Below are positions 8,885 through 15,451 of a stretch of DNA of 37,035 nt, in pieces. Both the position numbers and the translations under genes were made by a program. The stretch is from a virus, in the IMG/VR virus record IMGVR_UViG_3300031951_000557, positions 1 through 37,035 of that record. The stretch is one strand, 5' to 3'. Under the pieces are notes generated by a model that searched no databases, was not told the DNA's origin, and saw nothing but the letters and a program-made list of their open reading frames with translations. The number at the start of each line of letters is the position of its first letter. Position 1 is the first letter of the stretch.

Positions 8885-9105
8885 TGACAGCAGCAGATTG
8901 GGCTGGGCTTGTTGTCTCAGTCGTAACAATAATAATTAGTTTCGGTGCAGCAACACGCTGGTTAGTTAAACACTACCTAGAAGAGTTGAAGCCGAATGGG
9001 GGCAACAGTATGAGGGACTCCGTGAACACCAACACCGAGAGGCTTAACCGAGTTGAACAAAGAGTTGACCAAATCTACGTCCTATTATGCGAGAGTAAGA
9101 AATAG
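8884..9105 (+). CDS. Small membrane protein, holin-like or accessory lysis protein
   Basis: A 73-residue protein with one N-terminal membrane segment (WAGLVVSVVTIIISFGAAT), followed by a charged helix with heptad pattern (TERLNRVEQRVDQIYVLL). This layout, an N-out or N-in single span with a soluble coiled coil, occurs in a group of small actinobacteriophage membrane proteins near the endolysin (DUF2746-like). It could be a holin or holin partner; the sequence does not decide. The start overlaps the upstream stop by one base, and the 3' end overlaps the next gene by about 50 bases. Confidence 0.65.
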   Translation: MTAADWAGLVVSVVTIIISFGAATRWLVKHYLEELKPNGGNSMRDSVNTNTERLNRVEQRVDQIYVLLCESKK

Positions 9106-10279
9106 TTTAGCAGTTTGTTTTATAGCATTTAATTTTTTGTTCTTAGTTCCACCAGCATATGGTGAGGAATCACTTCCAGAAGTAACAACAATAGTTACCA
9201 ATGGTGGAGATGATGTTTCTTATCAGATACCACTGACAGTATCGGTTGTTTATGATGGTGTTACTTATGAGAACGTATACGCAACAACCAACTCAGTCAT
9301 TACTTTTGGTAGACCAGATGGAACATATTGGACATATCCAACAACCCCATCTATCTCTATTGAATCTAAAGACTGGTGGGTATTGCCTCAACAAATGCCA
9401 GACACTCACTTTATTATCAATGTAAGTGAAGGTGGCTTTCAGGTAGATGGTAACTATCGTCCATACGGTACCTTTACTGGAGATACAACCAGCATTATTA
9501 TTACTGCACAGATTCAAACAGATGGAACTGTTGCATATAGTTATGCAGTTGCTGGTCCACTAGCAGGTAACGAAAGAACTGGTGCAGTACTTACTGATGG
9601 AACTGTTGTTCCTTTAGAAGAAGTAAATATTATTCAGGTTGAAGAGGCTCCTGTTTTAGAGCCTGAACCTGTTGCACCTGAACCAGAGCCTGTTGTGCCT
9701 GAGCCAGAACCCGTTCCTGTTGAACCAACTCCCGTTCCAGTTGTGCCACCATCTCCTGAACCTGTGACACCCCCAGTGTATATCCAAGAACCAGAGATAG
9801 TAGAGCCGCCGATAGTAGAACCAGAAATTCCACCATCACCGACTCCAGAACTTGAGCCAGAGCCAGAACTTGAACCGACTCCAGTTGAGCCTGAGCCTGT
9901 CAATGAAGAACCTGAACTTGAGATTGAACAACCTGAACCTCCTGTAGAAGAAACTGAAGAACCAATAGTACAGGCAGATGAGATTGATTTAGAAACACTT
10001 TCACCTGACACGCCAGTTGAATTATCTAATGGTGTGGTAATTACAGCAGAACAAGCAATAGCAGTTCAATTATTACAAGACCCAGCAGCATTGCTTCAAG
10101 AATTGTTTACAGACCCTGGCGCAGCCTTTGCTGCTCTTGGTTCCGTAGGGGCGGATATGACCGAAGAAGAGCGAGAAGAATCTGAAAAGGTAATTATCGC
10201 AGCAGTAATTGCAGGAAACATAGCCACTACAGCAGCCACCTCAGCAGCAGGTGCTGCAGCAATCAGGAGAAAACCATAA
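9053..10279 (+). CDS. Secreted Pro/Glu-rich spacer protein in lysis cassette
   Basis: A protein of about 408 residues. No ATG precedes the signal-like segment (SLAVCFIAFNFLFLVPPAYG), so the start is TTG 9053 or TTG 9065, both inside the upstream gene. After the predicted cleavage site comes a beta-rich domain of about 150 residues with many Tyr and Trp (GTYWTYP, KDWWVLPQ). Residues about 200-305 are a long EPEPV/PEPEP spacer, a wall-spanning type of sequence. The C-terminus has a hydrophobic Ala-rich segment (IAAVIAGNIATTAATSAAGAA) followed by RRKP, a possible membrane anchor. It could bridge membrane and cell wall during lysis, or be a surface protein that excludes other phages. Neither is shown; the family was not recognised. 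Confidence 0.7.
   Translation: MNKELTKSTSYYARVRNSLAVCFIAFNFLFLVPPAYGEESLPEVTTIVTNGGDDVSYQIPLTVSVVYDGVTYENVYATTNSVITFGRPDGTYWTYPTTPSISIESKDWWVLPQQMPDTHFIINVSEGGFQVDGNYRPYGTFTGDTTSIIITAQIQTDGTVAYSYAVAGPLAGNERTGAVLTDGTVVPLEEVNIIQVEEAPVLEPEPVAPEPEPVVPEPEPVPVEPTPVPVVPPSPEPVTPPVYIQEPEIVEPPIVEPEIPPSPTPELEPEPELEPTPVEPEPVNEEPELEIEQPEPPVEETEEPIVQADEIDLETLSPDTPVELSNGVVITAEQAIAVQLLQDPAALLQELFTDPGAAFAALGSVGADMTEEEREESEKVIIAAVIAGNIATTAATSAAGAAAIRRKP
9645..9970 (+). repeat. Pro-Glu repeat tract
   Basis: The DNA encodes repeated (E/V)PEPEPV units with slightly different codons in each copy. The protein segment should be extended and negatively charged. Slipped-strand variation could change its length. Confidence 0.75.
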
Positions 10280-10449
10280 TGAAAAACTTCTTTTCAGATA
10301 TAGCAAACCAACTATGGACACTACTAGGTATGTTCATTGCTTGGGTTGTACTAGAGGGTTCAGCAAAGACAGTAGTCGGCTACGCCATCTTTGGTTCAAC
10401 AATTATCTGGGCAGTCACATACAACCTACGTAACCCAAAGGACGAATAA
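10279..10449 (+). CDS. Small two-span membrane protein, holin candidate
   Basis: A 56-residue protein starting MKNFFSDIANQLW, with two hydrophobic segments (TLLGMFIAWVVLEG and VVGYAIFGSTIIWAVTY) separated by a short polar turn, and a charged tail NLRNPKDE. Two spans with a short loop fit a small class II holin topology. It overlaps both neighbours by one base (TAATG twice), placing it firmly in the lysis operon before the endolysin. Function is inferred. Confidence 0.7.
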   Translation: MKNFFSDIANQLWTLLGMFIAWVVLEGSAKTVVGYAIFGSTIIWAVTYNLRNPKDE

Positions 10450-10796
10450 TGAAATCACTAAACAACGTACTGATGCGTATTGTTGCAGTCTTTGCTGCAT
10501 CAGGTCTATCAGTAATCGGTGCTGGCGCAATCGCTGGCGTTGACACAATCACAGCAGTAACAGTTGCTGGTCTTACAGCAGTAGCAGCAGTAGTAGAGAA
10601 GTTGGCTCGTGCATTTATGGACGACGGCAAACTATCACTTGATGAAATCAATGCTGCATTCTCAGCAGTTGACAAGGGTGCAAAGACTGTAGCAGATGTT
10701 GAAGTTGAGGCACGTTATGCAGCAACAGCAGCAGCGACAGTTGCAGCAACAGCAGTAGCAGTAGAAGTAATCCCAGATGATGAGGATTATAACTAA
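10449..10796 (+). CDS. Holin-like membrane protein
   Basis: A 115-residue protein with an N-terminal hydrophobic half (MRIVAVFAASGLSVIGAGAI, then ITAVTVAGLTAVAAVVEKL), a short acidic linker (FMDDGKLSLDEINAAFSAVD) and an Ala-rich C-terminal helix ending VIPDDEDYN. Two probable spans followed by a soluble tail just before the endolysin resembles proteins annotated as holins in actinobacteriophages. The EF-hand-like acidic linker is probably incidental. One-base overlaps link it to both neighbours. Confidence 0.7.
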   Translation: MKSLNNVLMRIVAVFAASGLSVIGAGAIAGVDTITAVTVAGLTAVAAVVEKLARAFMDDGKLSLDEINAAFSAVDKGAKTVADVEVEARYAATAAATVAATAVAVEVIPDDEDYN

Positions 10797-11539
10797 TGGC
10801 TACAAGGGGAACGGCAGCAGCAATCATTGAGGTTGCTCTAAAAGAAGTCGGAACCATTGAGGGTCCAAAAGATAACGAAACAAAGTACGGCAAGTTTATG
10901 AAGGCTAACTTCTTAGCGTGGTGTGGCTCATTCGTAAATTGGTGTGCCAACGAAGCAGGAGTTAAAGTACCTAATACTGTATCCACAGTATCTGGTGCCG
11001 CTGCATTCAAGAAGATGAAGACTTGGTTTGAGGCTGACTGTGGTCAGACCCCACAACCAGGTGATATTCTATACTTTGACTTTCCTGGAGATGGCGTAGA
11101 TAGAATCTCTCACGTTGGTATCTGTACAGGTATAGACTCTGACGGAGTAGTAACTACTATTGAAGGCAACACTTCTGGAAAGAAGAAGGGAAGCCAACGC
11201 AATGGTGGTGAAGTTTGTGAACAGGTTCGTGCATTTAAGAAAAACAAAAAAGGTGTTCTTGTTTCCATCGTTGGTTGGGGTCGTCCTAACTACGAAGGAA
11301 ATGAAGTAACAGCAGAGGTCCCAGTACCTGAAAAACCAGCATTTCCTGGACGTATTAAGCCAGGAGATAAGGGTGAAGGAGTTAAGATAGTTCAGAGAGC
11401 ACTTGGTCTAAAGGCAGATGGAGATTACGGTCCTATCACTAAGGCTAATGTCATCAAGTTCCAAGACAATCACGACATCGTTGACAGCAATGGCATCGTT
11501 GGTCCAAAGACTTGGGCAGAACTAATCAAATTCCTTTAA
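10796..11539 (+). CDS. Endolysin: CHAP peptidase plus peptidoglycan-binding domain
   Basis: A 247-residue enzyme that cuts peptidoglycan to release phage. Residues 1-165 form a CHAP domain with catalytic Cys43 in AWCGSFVNWC, His106 in RISHVGIC and an acidic/Asn site near Glu123 (TIEGNTSG); PGDILYFDFPG is the conserved strand before the His. A Pro/Glu linker (PVPEKPAFPGR) leads to a PG_binding_1 domain at about 188-246 with GDKGEGVKIVQRALGL and FQDNHDIVDSNGIVGPKTW. There is no signal peptide, so export should depend on the neighbouring holin candidates. CHAP domains act as amidases or endopeptidases; the bond cut cannot be told here. Confidence 0.95.
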   Translation: MATRGTAAAIIEVALKEVGTIEGPKDNETKYGKFMKANFLAWCGSFVNWCANEAGVKVPNTVSTVSGAAAFKKMKTWFEADCGQTPQPGDILYFDFPGDGVDRISHVGICTGIDSDGVVTTIEGNTSGKKKGSQRNGGEVCEQVRAFKKNKKGVLVSIVGWGRPNYEGNEVTAEVPVPEKPAFPGRIKPGDKGEGVKIVQRALGLKADGDYGPITKANVIKFQDNHDIVDSNGIVGPKTWAELIKFL

Positions 11540-11557
11540 TCAAACTAAGGAGAAACA

Positions 11558-11746
11558 ATGAAGGCACAAGCAATCGCAATCGCTAGCACATACTTTCGTG
11601 CAGCATTCGCAGCAGTGACGGCGCTATACCTTGCAGGAGAGACAGAACCAAAGACTCTGGCTCTAGCATTTGTAGCAGCATTCGCTGGTCCAGTACTTAA
11701 GGCTCTTGACACCAATAGCCCTGAGTTCGGACGTGGAAGTAAGTAA
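11558..11746 (+). CDS. Small hydrophobic protein, holin-like
   Basis: A 62-residue protein (MKAQAIAIASTYFRAAFAAV start) with two hydrophobic helices joined by a short AGETEPKT turn, and a polar tail DTNSPEFGRGSK. Its ribosome binding site is AAGGAG, 7 bases upstream. Proteins of this size and pattern follow endolysin genes in actinobacteriophages and are usually annotated as holins. It is the last gene of the late transcript before the terminator. Confidence 0.7.
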   Translation: MKAQAIAIASTYFRAAFAAVTALYLAGETEPKTLALAFVAAFAGPVLKALDTNSPEFGRGSK

Positions 11747-11764
11747 CCTAGAGTACCGATTAAA

Positions 11765-11784
11765 CGCCTTCTGAGGCGATTTTA
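11765..11784 (+). terminator. Small hairpin, first of tandem terminators
   Basis: CGCCT at 11765-11769 and AGGCG at 11774-11778 form a stem with loop TCTG, followed by ATTTT. On the other strand the same hairpin is followed by TTTAA, so it may also act weakly for the opposite methyltransferase transcript. Confidence 0.55.
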
Positions 11785-11793
11785 AGACACTTA

Positions 11794-11835
11794 GACCCCT
11801 GTTTGTAGGTAATCCCTACAGATGGGGGTCTTTTT
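11794..11835 (+). terminator. Strong rho-independent terminator
   Basis: GACCCC at 11794 pairs with GGGGTC ending at 11830, and inside it TGTAGG pairs with CCTACA around a TAAT loop. TTTTT follows at 11831-11835. It ends the late/lysis transcript. The opposing methyltransferase gene uses the downstream arm as its last codons, so the terminator is part coding. Confidence 0.85.
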
Positions 11836-12415
11836 GTCTTATTCTCTCAATCCAAACCTGATAATCCTTGGACAGTAATTTGTACTCGCCAGTATATTTG
11901 GCAAGGAATCTATCAATGGCTGGCTTAGGGGTGAGTTCAGGTGTTAAATCCTCACCCCACCTGTAGTCATCAAAAGCCATAATGCCACCAGGCTTGAGAA
12001 GTTTCCACGCATTCTCTGCATCCTTAGCAACCTGATGGGATGTGTGGTCACCATCAATGTAGATGAAGTCAAACCTGCTTTCATTCTTGCCAGCAAAGTA
12101 CTCATCGCTAGTCATCTTTAGGCGTATGGTTGACTTAAAAATACCAAGGCGTTCTTCGTAATACTCAAACACCTGGTCAAAGTTTATCTTCTCGTGCTCC
12201 TGCTCTGCTGACCCTTTCCAGGTGTCAACGTCATATAGCCACGAGGTTTTGTCTGTGAGTATATTCTCGCATAACCACACGCTGGCATCGCCAGTGTATG
12301 CACCAATCTGCAAAAACTTAAGGTTAGGTTGACCAGCCAGATGGGTCAGGTGATTCTCAAAATTGTACTGCTGACCTACGAACCAGTTGGGAAAGTTGGG
12401 CGTGTCATTTTGCAT
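11816..12415 (-). CDS. Class I SAM-dependent methyltransferase
   Basis: A 199-residue protein with Rossmann motif I at residues 36-44 (LQIGAYTGDAS), an acidic strand around Asp62-Asp64 (YDVDTW), DFIYIDGDHTSH at about 116-127 and KLLKPGGIMAFDDY at 138-151. These fit the Methyltransf_24 type, often acting on sugars or small molecules. Nothing points to DNA as substrate: no target-recognition domain or DPPY motif is seen. It is a single gene against the surrounding + strand, with its own AT-rich promoter region, like a late-acquired extra gene. It may modify a host or virion glycan. Its 3' end overlaps the late terminator. Confidence 0.85.
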   Translation of the reverse strand: MQNDTPNFPNWFVGQQYNFENHLTHLAGQPNLKFLQIGAYTGDASVWLCENILTDKTSWLYDVDTWKGSAEQEHEKINFDQVFEYYEERLGIFKSTIRLKMTSDEYFAGKNESRFDFIYIDGDHTSHQVAKDAENAWKLLKPGGIMAFDDYRWGEDLTPELTPKPAIDRFLAKYTGEYKLLSKDYQVWIERIRQKDPHL

Positions 12416-12526
12416 TAGGTATCCTGTCTGTGTATAATTAATTATATAATAACATAATTAAATATATATAGGCGCTAAGGCGCCATATAATAATATATAT
12501 AATTATATATTATATTCAACTGAATA
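12416..12526. promoter_or_regulatory. Divergent AT-rich promoter region with GC-rich palindrome
   Basis: The region is mostly A and T with several TATAAT boxes. On the + strand these lie at 12433-12438 and 12445-12450; on the - strand one lies at 12446-12441, about 26 bases before the methyltransferase start. In the middle, GGCGC at 12471-12475 and GCGCC at 12480-12484 flank a TAAG loop, a perfect palindrome that stands out in the AT-rich surroundings and could be a protein-binding site. No convincing -35 box was found. Confidence 0.5.
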
Positions 12527-12603
12527 TTAGATAGTTCTCTTGTGTTGAGTACTCTCCTGTCCTCCACAGGAGGACTATCTAACACTACTAGACAGGAGCA
12601 AGT
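12527..12603 (+). promoter_or_regulatory. Structured leader of early + strand operon
   Basis: TTAGATAGT (12527-12535) and ACTATCTAA (12574-12582) form a perfect 9-base outer stem. Inside it CTCCTGT (12554-12560) and ACAGGAG (12566-12572) form a 7-base hairpin with loop CCTCC. The true ribosome binding site, ACAGGAG at 12592-12598, is identical to the downstream arm, so the CTCCTGT strand could pair with either copy and hide the site. This looks like translational control of the early operon; it is inferred only from pairing. Confidence 0.6.
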
Positions 12604-12729
12604 ATGTTTAACAAAGAACTCAATGAATTAATTACAGAACTTACTGATGCAATTTATCTGCTAACAGAAAATATTGCTTCACTTAAAGAAGACATTGCTG
12701 AATTAACTTCGGAATTGCTAGATGATTAA
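12604..12729 (+). CDS. Small coiled-coil protein
   Basis: A 41-residue acidic protein starting MFNKELNELITELTDAIYLL, with a regular leucine/isoleucine heptad pattern through its whole length, so a short coiled coil. Its ribosome binding site is ACAGGAG, 5 bases upstream. The stop overlaps the next gene by 8 bases (ATGATTAA). First gene of the early + strand operon; function unknown. Confidence 0.7.
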   Translation: MFNKELNELITELTDAIYLLTENIASLKEDIAELTSELLDD

Positions 12730-12910
12730 ACTTGACTCATATGAGTTACCAGCACACGTTTCTTACTCAGCCTTCACAACATTTCTAACCTGCGGTTACC
12801 AGTACTACCTAGGTAGATTGCTACAAGTTCCTGAAGAGCCAAGCATTTGGTCTGCAGGTGGACGAGCATTTCACTACGCAGCAGAATTGTATGACCTAGA
12901 AAATGAATGA
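12722..12910 (+). CDS. Cas4/RecB-like PD-(D/E)XK nuclease, N-terminal fragment
   Basis: A 62-residue piece containing YSAFTTFLTCGYQYYLGR and AGGRAFHYAAELYD. In Cas4, AddB and RecB-family nucleases this is the first part: a lone N-terminal Cys (Cys24 here) that binds an iron-sulphur cluster, and the G-x-x-x-H motif (His51). The rest of the enzyme, including active site and three more Cys, is encoded in another frame from 12903. The stop falls in an AATGAATGA duplication. Removing one AATG would give one open frame of about 259 residues reading DLENELWDKAW. Either a recent frameshift or a two-subunit or slippage-expressed enzyme. Confidence 0.75.
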   Translation: MIKLDSYELPAHVSYSAFTTFLTCGYQYYLGRLLQVPEEPSIWSAGGRAFHYAAELYDLENE

Positions 12911-13499
12911 ACTCTGGGACAAGGCTTGGGCTAAAGAGACTGAAGGCTTAGACTTAACTACTGCTCGCAGAGCAGGACGTGCTACTAAAGAAAACCCAAA
13001 CAAGGAAGATGCTGTTTGGTGGAATACACAGGGTTCCAAGTGGGTAGATAACTACATTGCTTGGCGCAAGAATAATCCTAACTGGAAAATCTGGACAACC
13101 CCACAAGGTGCACGTGCCATTGAGTTGGAGTTGAATCCAGTGATAGCGGGAGTTCCAGTTAAGATGTTCATTGACAGAATCTTTGAGGTTAACGGACAAC
13201 TTGTGATTGTAGACCTCAAGACATCGGCACGTCGTCCTACCTCTGACTTACAACTTGGCTTCTACAAAGTGGGAGTTGAGATGATGTTGGGGGTAGAAGT
13301 CAATCTCGGAAACTACTGGATGTCTCGTGAATCTGGGACAGGAGAGATGATTAACCTAAGTAGATATACCCAAGACACCCTTGAATATTTCGTGGATGGC
13401 TTTGATAAGGCTCGCAAGGCTGGTATATTTCTACCGAACCTACAATCGTGCAGTTACTGTGGACTCACAGAGCACTGCCAATTCACAAAAGGAAAATAA
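12903..13499 (+). CDS. Cas4/RecB-like PD-(D/E)XK nuclease, catalytic fragment
   Basis: A 198-residue protein starting MNELWDKAWA at an ATGA-type overlap with the upstream fragment. Active-site pattern: GARAIELEL (Glu74/Glu76), FIDRIF (Asp91) and VIVDLKTS (Asp104, Lys106). The end has CSYCGLTEHC (Cys183, Cys186, Cys192) with the C-x2-C-x5-C spacing of Cas4/AddB iron-sulphur clusters; the fourth ligand, Cys24, is in the other fragment. The family acts as a DNA exonuclease or end-processing nuclease. In phage it may serve recombination or replication. Stop overlaps the next ATG (TAATG). Confidence 0.85.
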   Translation: MNELWDKAWAKETEGLDLTTARRAGRATKENPNKEDAVWWNTQGSKWVDNYIAWRKNNPNWKIWTTPQGARAIELELNPVIAGVPVKMFIDRIFEVNGQLVIVDLKTSARRPTSDLQLGFYKVGVEMMLGVEVNLGNYWMSRESGTGEMINLSRYTQDTLEYFVDGFDKARKAGIFLPNLQSCSYCGLTEHCQFTKGK

Positions 13500-13897
13500 T
13501 GACAATAGAAAACTGGAAGTTACAAGTATCAGTTAAGTCACCTAATGGTGATTTGATTAACGTCCGTGCTAATACTGCGGATGAACTAAGCGTTCTACTT
13601 GAGGGTCTAGCAGATTACTCAACACAGATTGCTGCAACATCTAAGGCGGTAGCAGCGGCATATACCGTACTCCCTTTATCAACTGGCGCTTCCACACAAG
13701 ACACAACGCCAGCGCCATTCTCGTCAGCGCCCCAGGCGCCAACAGCATCACCTACGGGTGGGTTGAGCAACCCAACTTGCGTGCACGGAGCACGAATCTT
13801 CCGCCAGGGAGTAAGCAAGACGACGGGGAAACCTTACGCATTCTGGGCTTGTCCAACACCACAGGGGACACCAGACCAATGCAAGCCAGCAAACTAG
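13499..13897 (+). CDS. Putative DNA-binding protein with C-terminal zinc motif
   Basis: A 132-residue protein; ATG 13499 was chosen for its one-base overlap with the upstream stop. The N-terminal 60 residues (ENWKLQVSVKSPNGDLINVRA, then a helix ELSVLLEGLAD) form a small alpha/beta unit. A Ser/Pro/Thr/Ala-rich linker follows. The C-terminal 35 residues hold CVHGARIF, SKTTGKPYAFWAC and DQC, a likely zinc-binding module resembling the topoisomerase-type zinc finger, suggesting contact with single-stranded DNA. It might serve as an SSB-like protein, given its place between nuclease and helicase genes; this is inference. Confidence 0.7.
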   Translation: MTIENWKLQVSVKSPNGDLINVRANTADELSVLLEGLADYSTQIAATSKAVAAAYTVLPLSTGASTQDTTPAPFSSAPQAPTASPTGGLSNPTCVHGARIFRQGVSKTTGKPYAFWACPTPQGTPDQCKPAN

Positions 13898-13961
13898 TTC
13901 AACAAGAACTAGAATAAGAATTGGTTGAGGGGTAGTTATTAGGGGAAGGTGATTACCCCTC
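13894..13961 (+). promoter_or_regulatory. Tandem hairpins upstream of helicase gene
   Basis: CTAGTTC (13894-13900) and GAACTAG (13906-13912) form a 7-base stem that includes the stop codon of the upstream gene. GAGGGGTA (13927-13934) and TACCCCTC (13954-13961) form a perfect 8-base stem. A competing pairing is possible between GGGGAAG (13942-13948) and CTTCC (13961-13965). The site sits just before the ACAGGAG ribosome binding site at 13974-13980, so it may control translation of the ATPase. Confidence 0.55.
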
Positions 13962-13986
13962 TTCCAACTTAAGACAGGAGACGCAC

Positions 13987-14769
13987 GTTAAAACTTTAGT
14001 AAGAAGTATCGGAAGGTCAGACATAGGTGGAGAACCGTTGCCCTCTGTCTTCAAAACATTTGATGCAAATAAAATTATATTTCGTAGAGCAGAAGTCTCT
14101 ATGCTTGCAGGTGTACCAGGAGTAGGTAAGTCAACTCTTGCCTTAGCGTTAGCACTAAAGATGAGAGTGCCAACTCTGTATATATCTGCAGATACCAACG
14201 CCCACACTATGGCTATGCGTATTGCTTCAATGATTTCAGGTAAGAATCAAACAGATGTAGAACTGCTAATGGCTAATGATGTTGGTTGGACTAAGGCTAT
14301 TCTTGAGAAGAGTAACCACATTGTCTGGTCATTTGATTCAAGCCCTACATTGCAGGATATTGACGAAGAAGTCCAAGCCTTTGAAGAACAATGGGGTTGT
14401 CCTCCTACTGCAATCTTTGTAGATAACCTAATGGATATTGCCACAGATGGTGGCGAAGAGTTCGCATCTATGCGTGCGATTATGAAGGAGTTAAAGTATC
14501 TTGCTCGTGCAACTAACGCTGCCATCATTATTCTTCATCATACTTCTGAGGGTGTTATGGGTAACCCTTGCCAACCACGCTCTGCCCTTCAAGGAAAAGT
14601 AGCACAATTACCTGCTTTGATTTGCACCCTTGGGGTTGTTGGTACTTCTATGGCTGTTGCTCCTGTCAAGAATAGATATGGGCGTGCCGATGCCAACGCA
14701 AACCTGACTTGTTGGCTATCATTTAACCCTGAATATATGTATATGGAAGACATACCAGAGAATGGATAA
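13987..14769 (+). CDS. DnaB/RecA-like ATPase, probable replicative helicase
   Basis: A P-loop ATPase with Walker A GVPGVGKS, Walker B TAIFVDNLMD, and the RecA-fold strand AAIIILHHTSEG, matching the DnaB-like/RepA helicases of actinobacteriophages that unwind DNA at the fork. The first ordinary start is TTG 14038 (243 residues; GGAG 5 bases upstream). However, the frame stays open upstream and codes protein-like sequence (KTLVRSIGRSDIGGEPLP), and ACAGGAG lies 6 bases before an in-frame GTT at 13987. That gives 260 residues with a non-standard start, used here as the outer limit. No separate N-terminal DnaB domain is present. A partner primase is encoded downstream. Confidence 0.85.
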   Translation, partial: VKTLVRSIGRSDIGGEPLPSVFKTFDANKIIFRRAEVSMLAGVPGVGKSTLALALALKMRVPTLYISADTNAHTMAMRIASMISGKNQTDVELLMANDVGWTKAILEKSNHIVWSFDSSPTLQDIDEEVQAFEEQWGCPPTAIFVDNLMDIATDGGEEFASMRAIMKELKYLARATNAAIIILHHTSEGVMGNPCQPRSALQGKVAQLPALICTLGVVGTSMAVAPVKNRYGRADANANLTCWLSFNPEYMYMEDIPENG

Positions 14770-14772
14770 GGA

Positions 14773-14970
14773 ATGATAAGAGAAGAAGAAGACGATATGA
14801 CGCAAGAGATGCGTGCATTCGTCTTACTTGAAATGAAACAAGAGACTGCTAAGTTGATTCAAAAGATTGAGTCAGCAAAAATACCAGTTACTGATGAGTG
14901 GACTGAAGGCGTTAACGCTGGATTAAATTGGGCTGTTCGTATTATAAGTAAGGACAAGAGTGCAACCTAG
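14773..14970 (+). CDS. Small helical protein, unknown
   Basis: A 65-residue acidic, helical protein (EMRAFVLLEMKQETAKLIQK, then GVNAGLNWAVRIISK). ATG 14773 begins directly after TAAGGA; a second in-frame ATG at 14797 has better spacing to AGAAGAAG and may be the real start. It overlaps the next gene by one base. No family recognised; its place between helicase and resolvase suggests a replication accessory. Confidence 0.6.
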   Translation: MIREEEDDMTQEMRAFVLLEMKQETAKLIQKIESAKIPVTDEWTEGVNAGLNWAVRIISKDKSAT

Positions 14971-15329
14971 TGGCTAATCCTAATGGGCGCAAGGGCGCAC
15001 AGTTTGAAACAGATGTAATGAAATGGCTCCGCAAGATGGGTGCTATGGCAGAGCGTCTGACGAAGGCTGGTGCAAAGGATGAAGGTGATATGGTTGTGAT
15101 GATTGCAGGTCAGTCATACATCTTTGAACTTAAAAACCGTGCGACATTATCTTTGCCAGAGTTCTGGCGTGAAGCAGAAGTAGAAGCAGTTAACTATGCT
15201 AAGGCTAGAGGACTTAAAGATGTTCCATTGCATTATGTAATAGTTAAAAGAAGAAACGCTGGGATTGAGAACGCTTGGGTGATTCAAGATTTAGGTCAAT
15301 GGTTGAAGGAGAAACAAGAATGCCAATAG
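14970..15329 (+). CDS. Holliday-junction resolvase-like PD-(D/E)XK nuclease
   Basis: A 119-residue protein with GTG start overlapping the previous stop. It begins NGRKGAQFETDVMKWLRKMG (Glu13), followed by AGAKDEGDMVVMIAG (Asp40) and SYIFELKNRATL (Glu53, Lys55). This E...D...ExK pattern with size near 120 residues fits the Hjc-like resolvase fold found in many actinobacteriophages. It would cut branched DNA during replication or before packaging. All active-site residues are present. Confidence 0.85.
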   Translation: MANPNGRKGAQFETDVMKWLRKMGAMAERLTKAGAKDEGDMVVMIAGQSYIFELKNRATLSLPEFWREAEVEAVNYAKARGLKDVPLHYVIVKRRNAGIENAWVIQDLGQWLKEKQECQ

Positions 15330-15451
15330 CAATACGACCATTAACAAAGTTAAAGAGGTCTAAATTTAAGAAGAATTACCTATCCTCTAATAAACGCTGG
15401 GGTCAGGTAGTAGTTACATATAAGGAGACGACAGGGGATGTTAAAAATTGA
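15320..15451 (+). CDS. Small basic protein
   Basis: A 43-residue, strongly basic protein (MPIAIRPLTKLKRSKFKKNY start, ending KETTGDVKN) overlapping the resolvase end by 10 bases and the primase start by 14. GAAGGAG lies about 9 bases before the ATG. Length and charge suggest a nucleic-acid-binding peptide. Unknown function, but tight overlap and good ribosome binding site support it. Confidence 0.55.
   Translation: MPIAIRPLTKLKRSKFKKNYLSSNKRWGQVVVTYKETTGDVKN

Noticed and set aside
9634-10011. Long - strand Gly/Ser-rich frame opposite the Pro/Glu-rich gene
   Set aside because: It is the mirror of the Pro-Glu codons, without a ribosome binding site or family signs.
12471-12484. GGCGC-TAAG-GCGCC as a terminator
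   Set aside because: It lies upstream of both divergent genes and has no clean T run on either strand; an operator is more likely.
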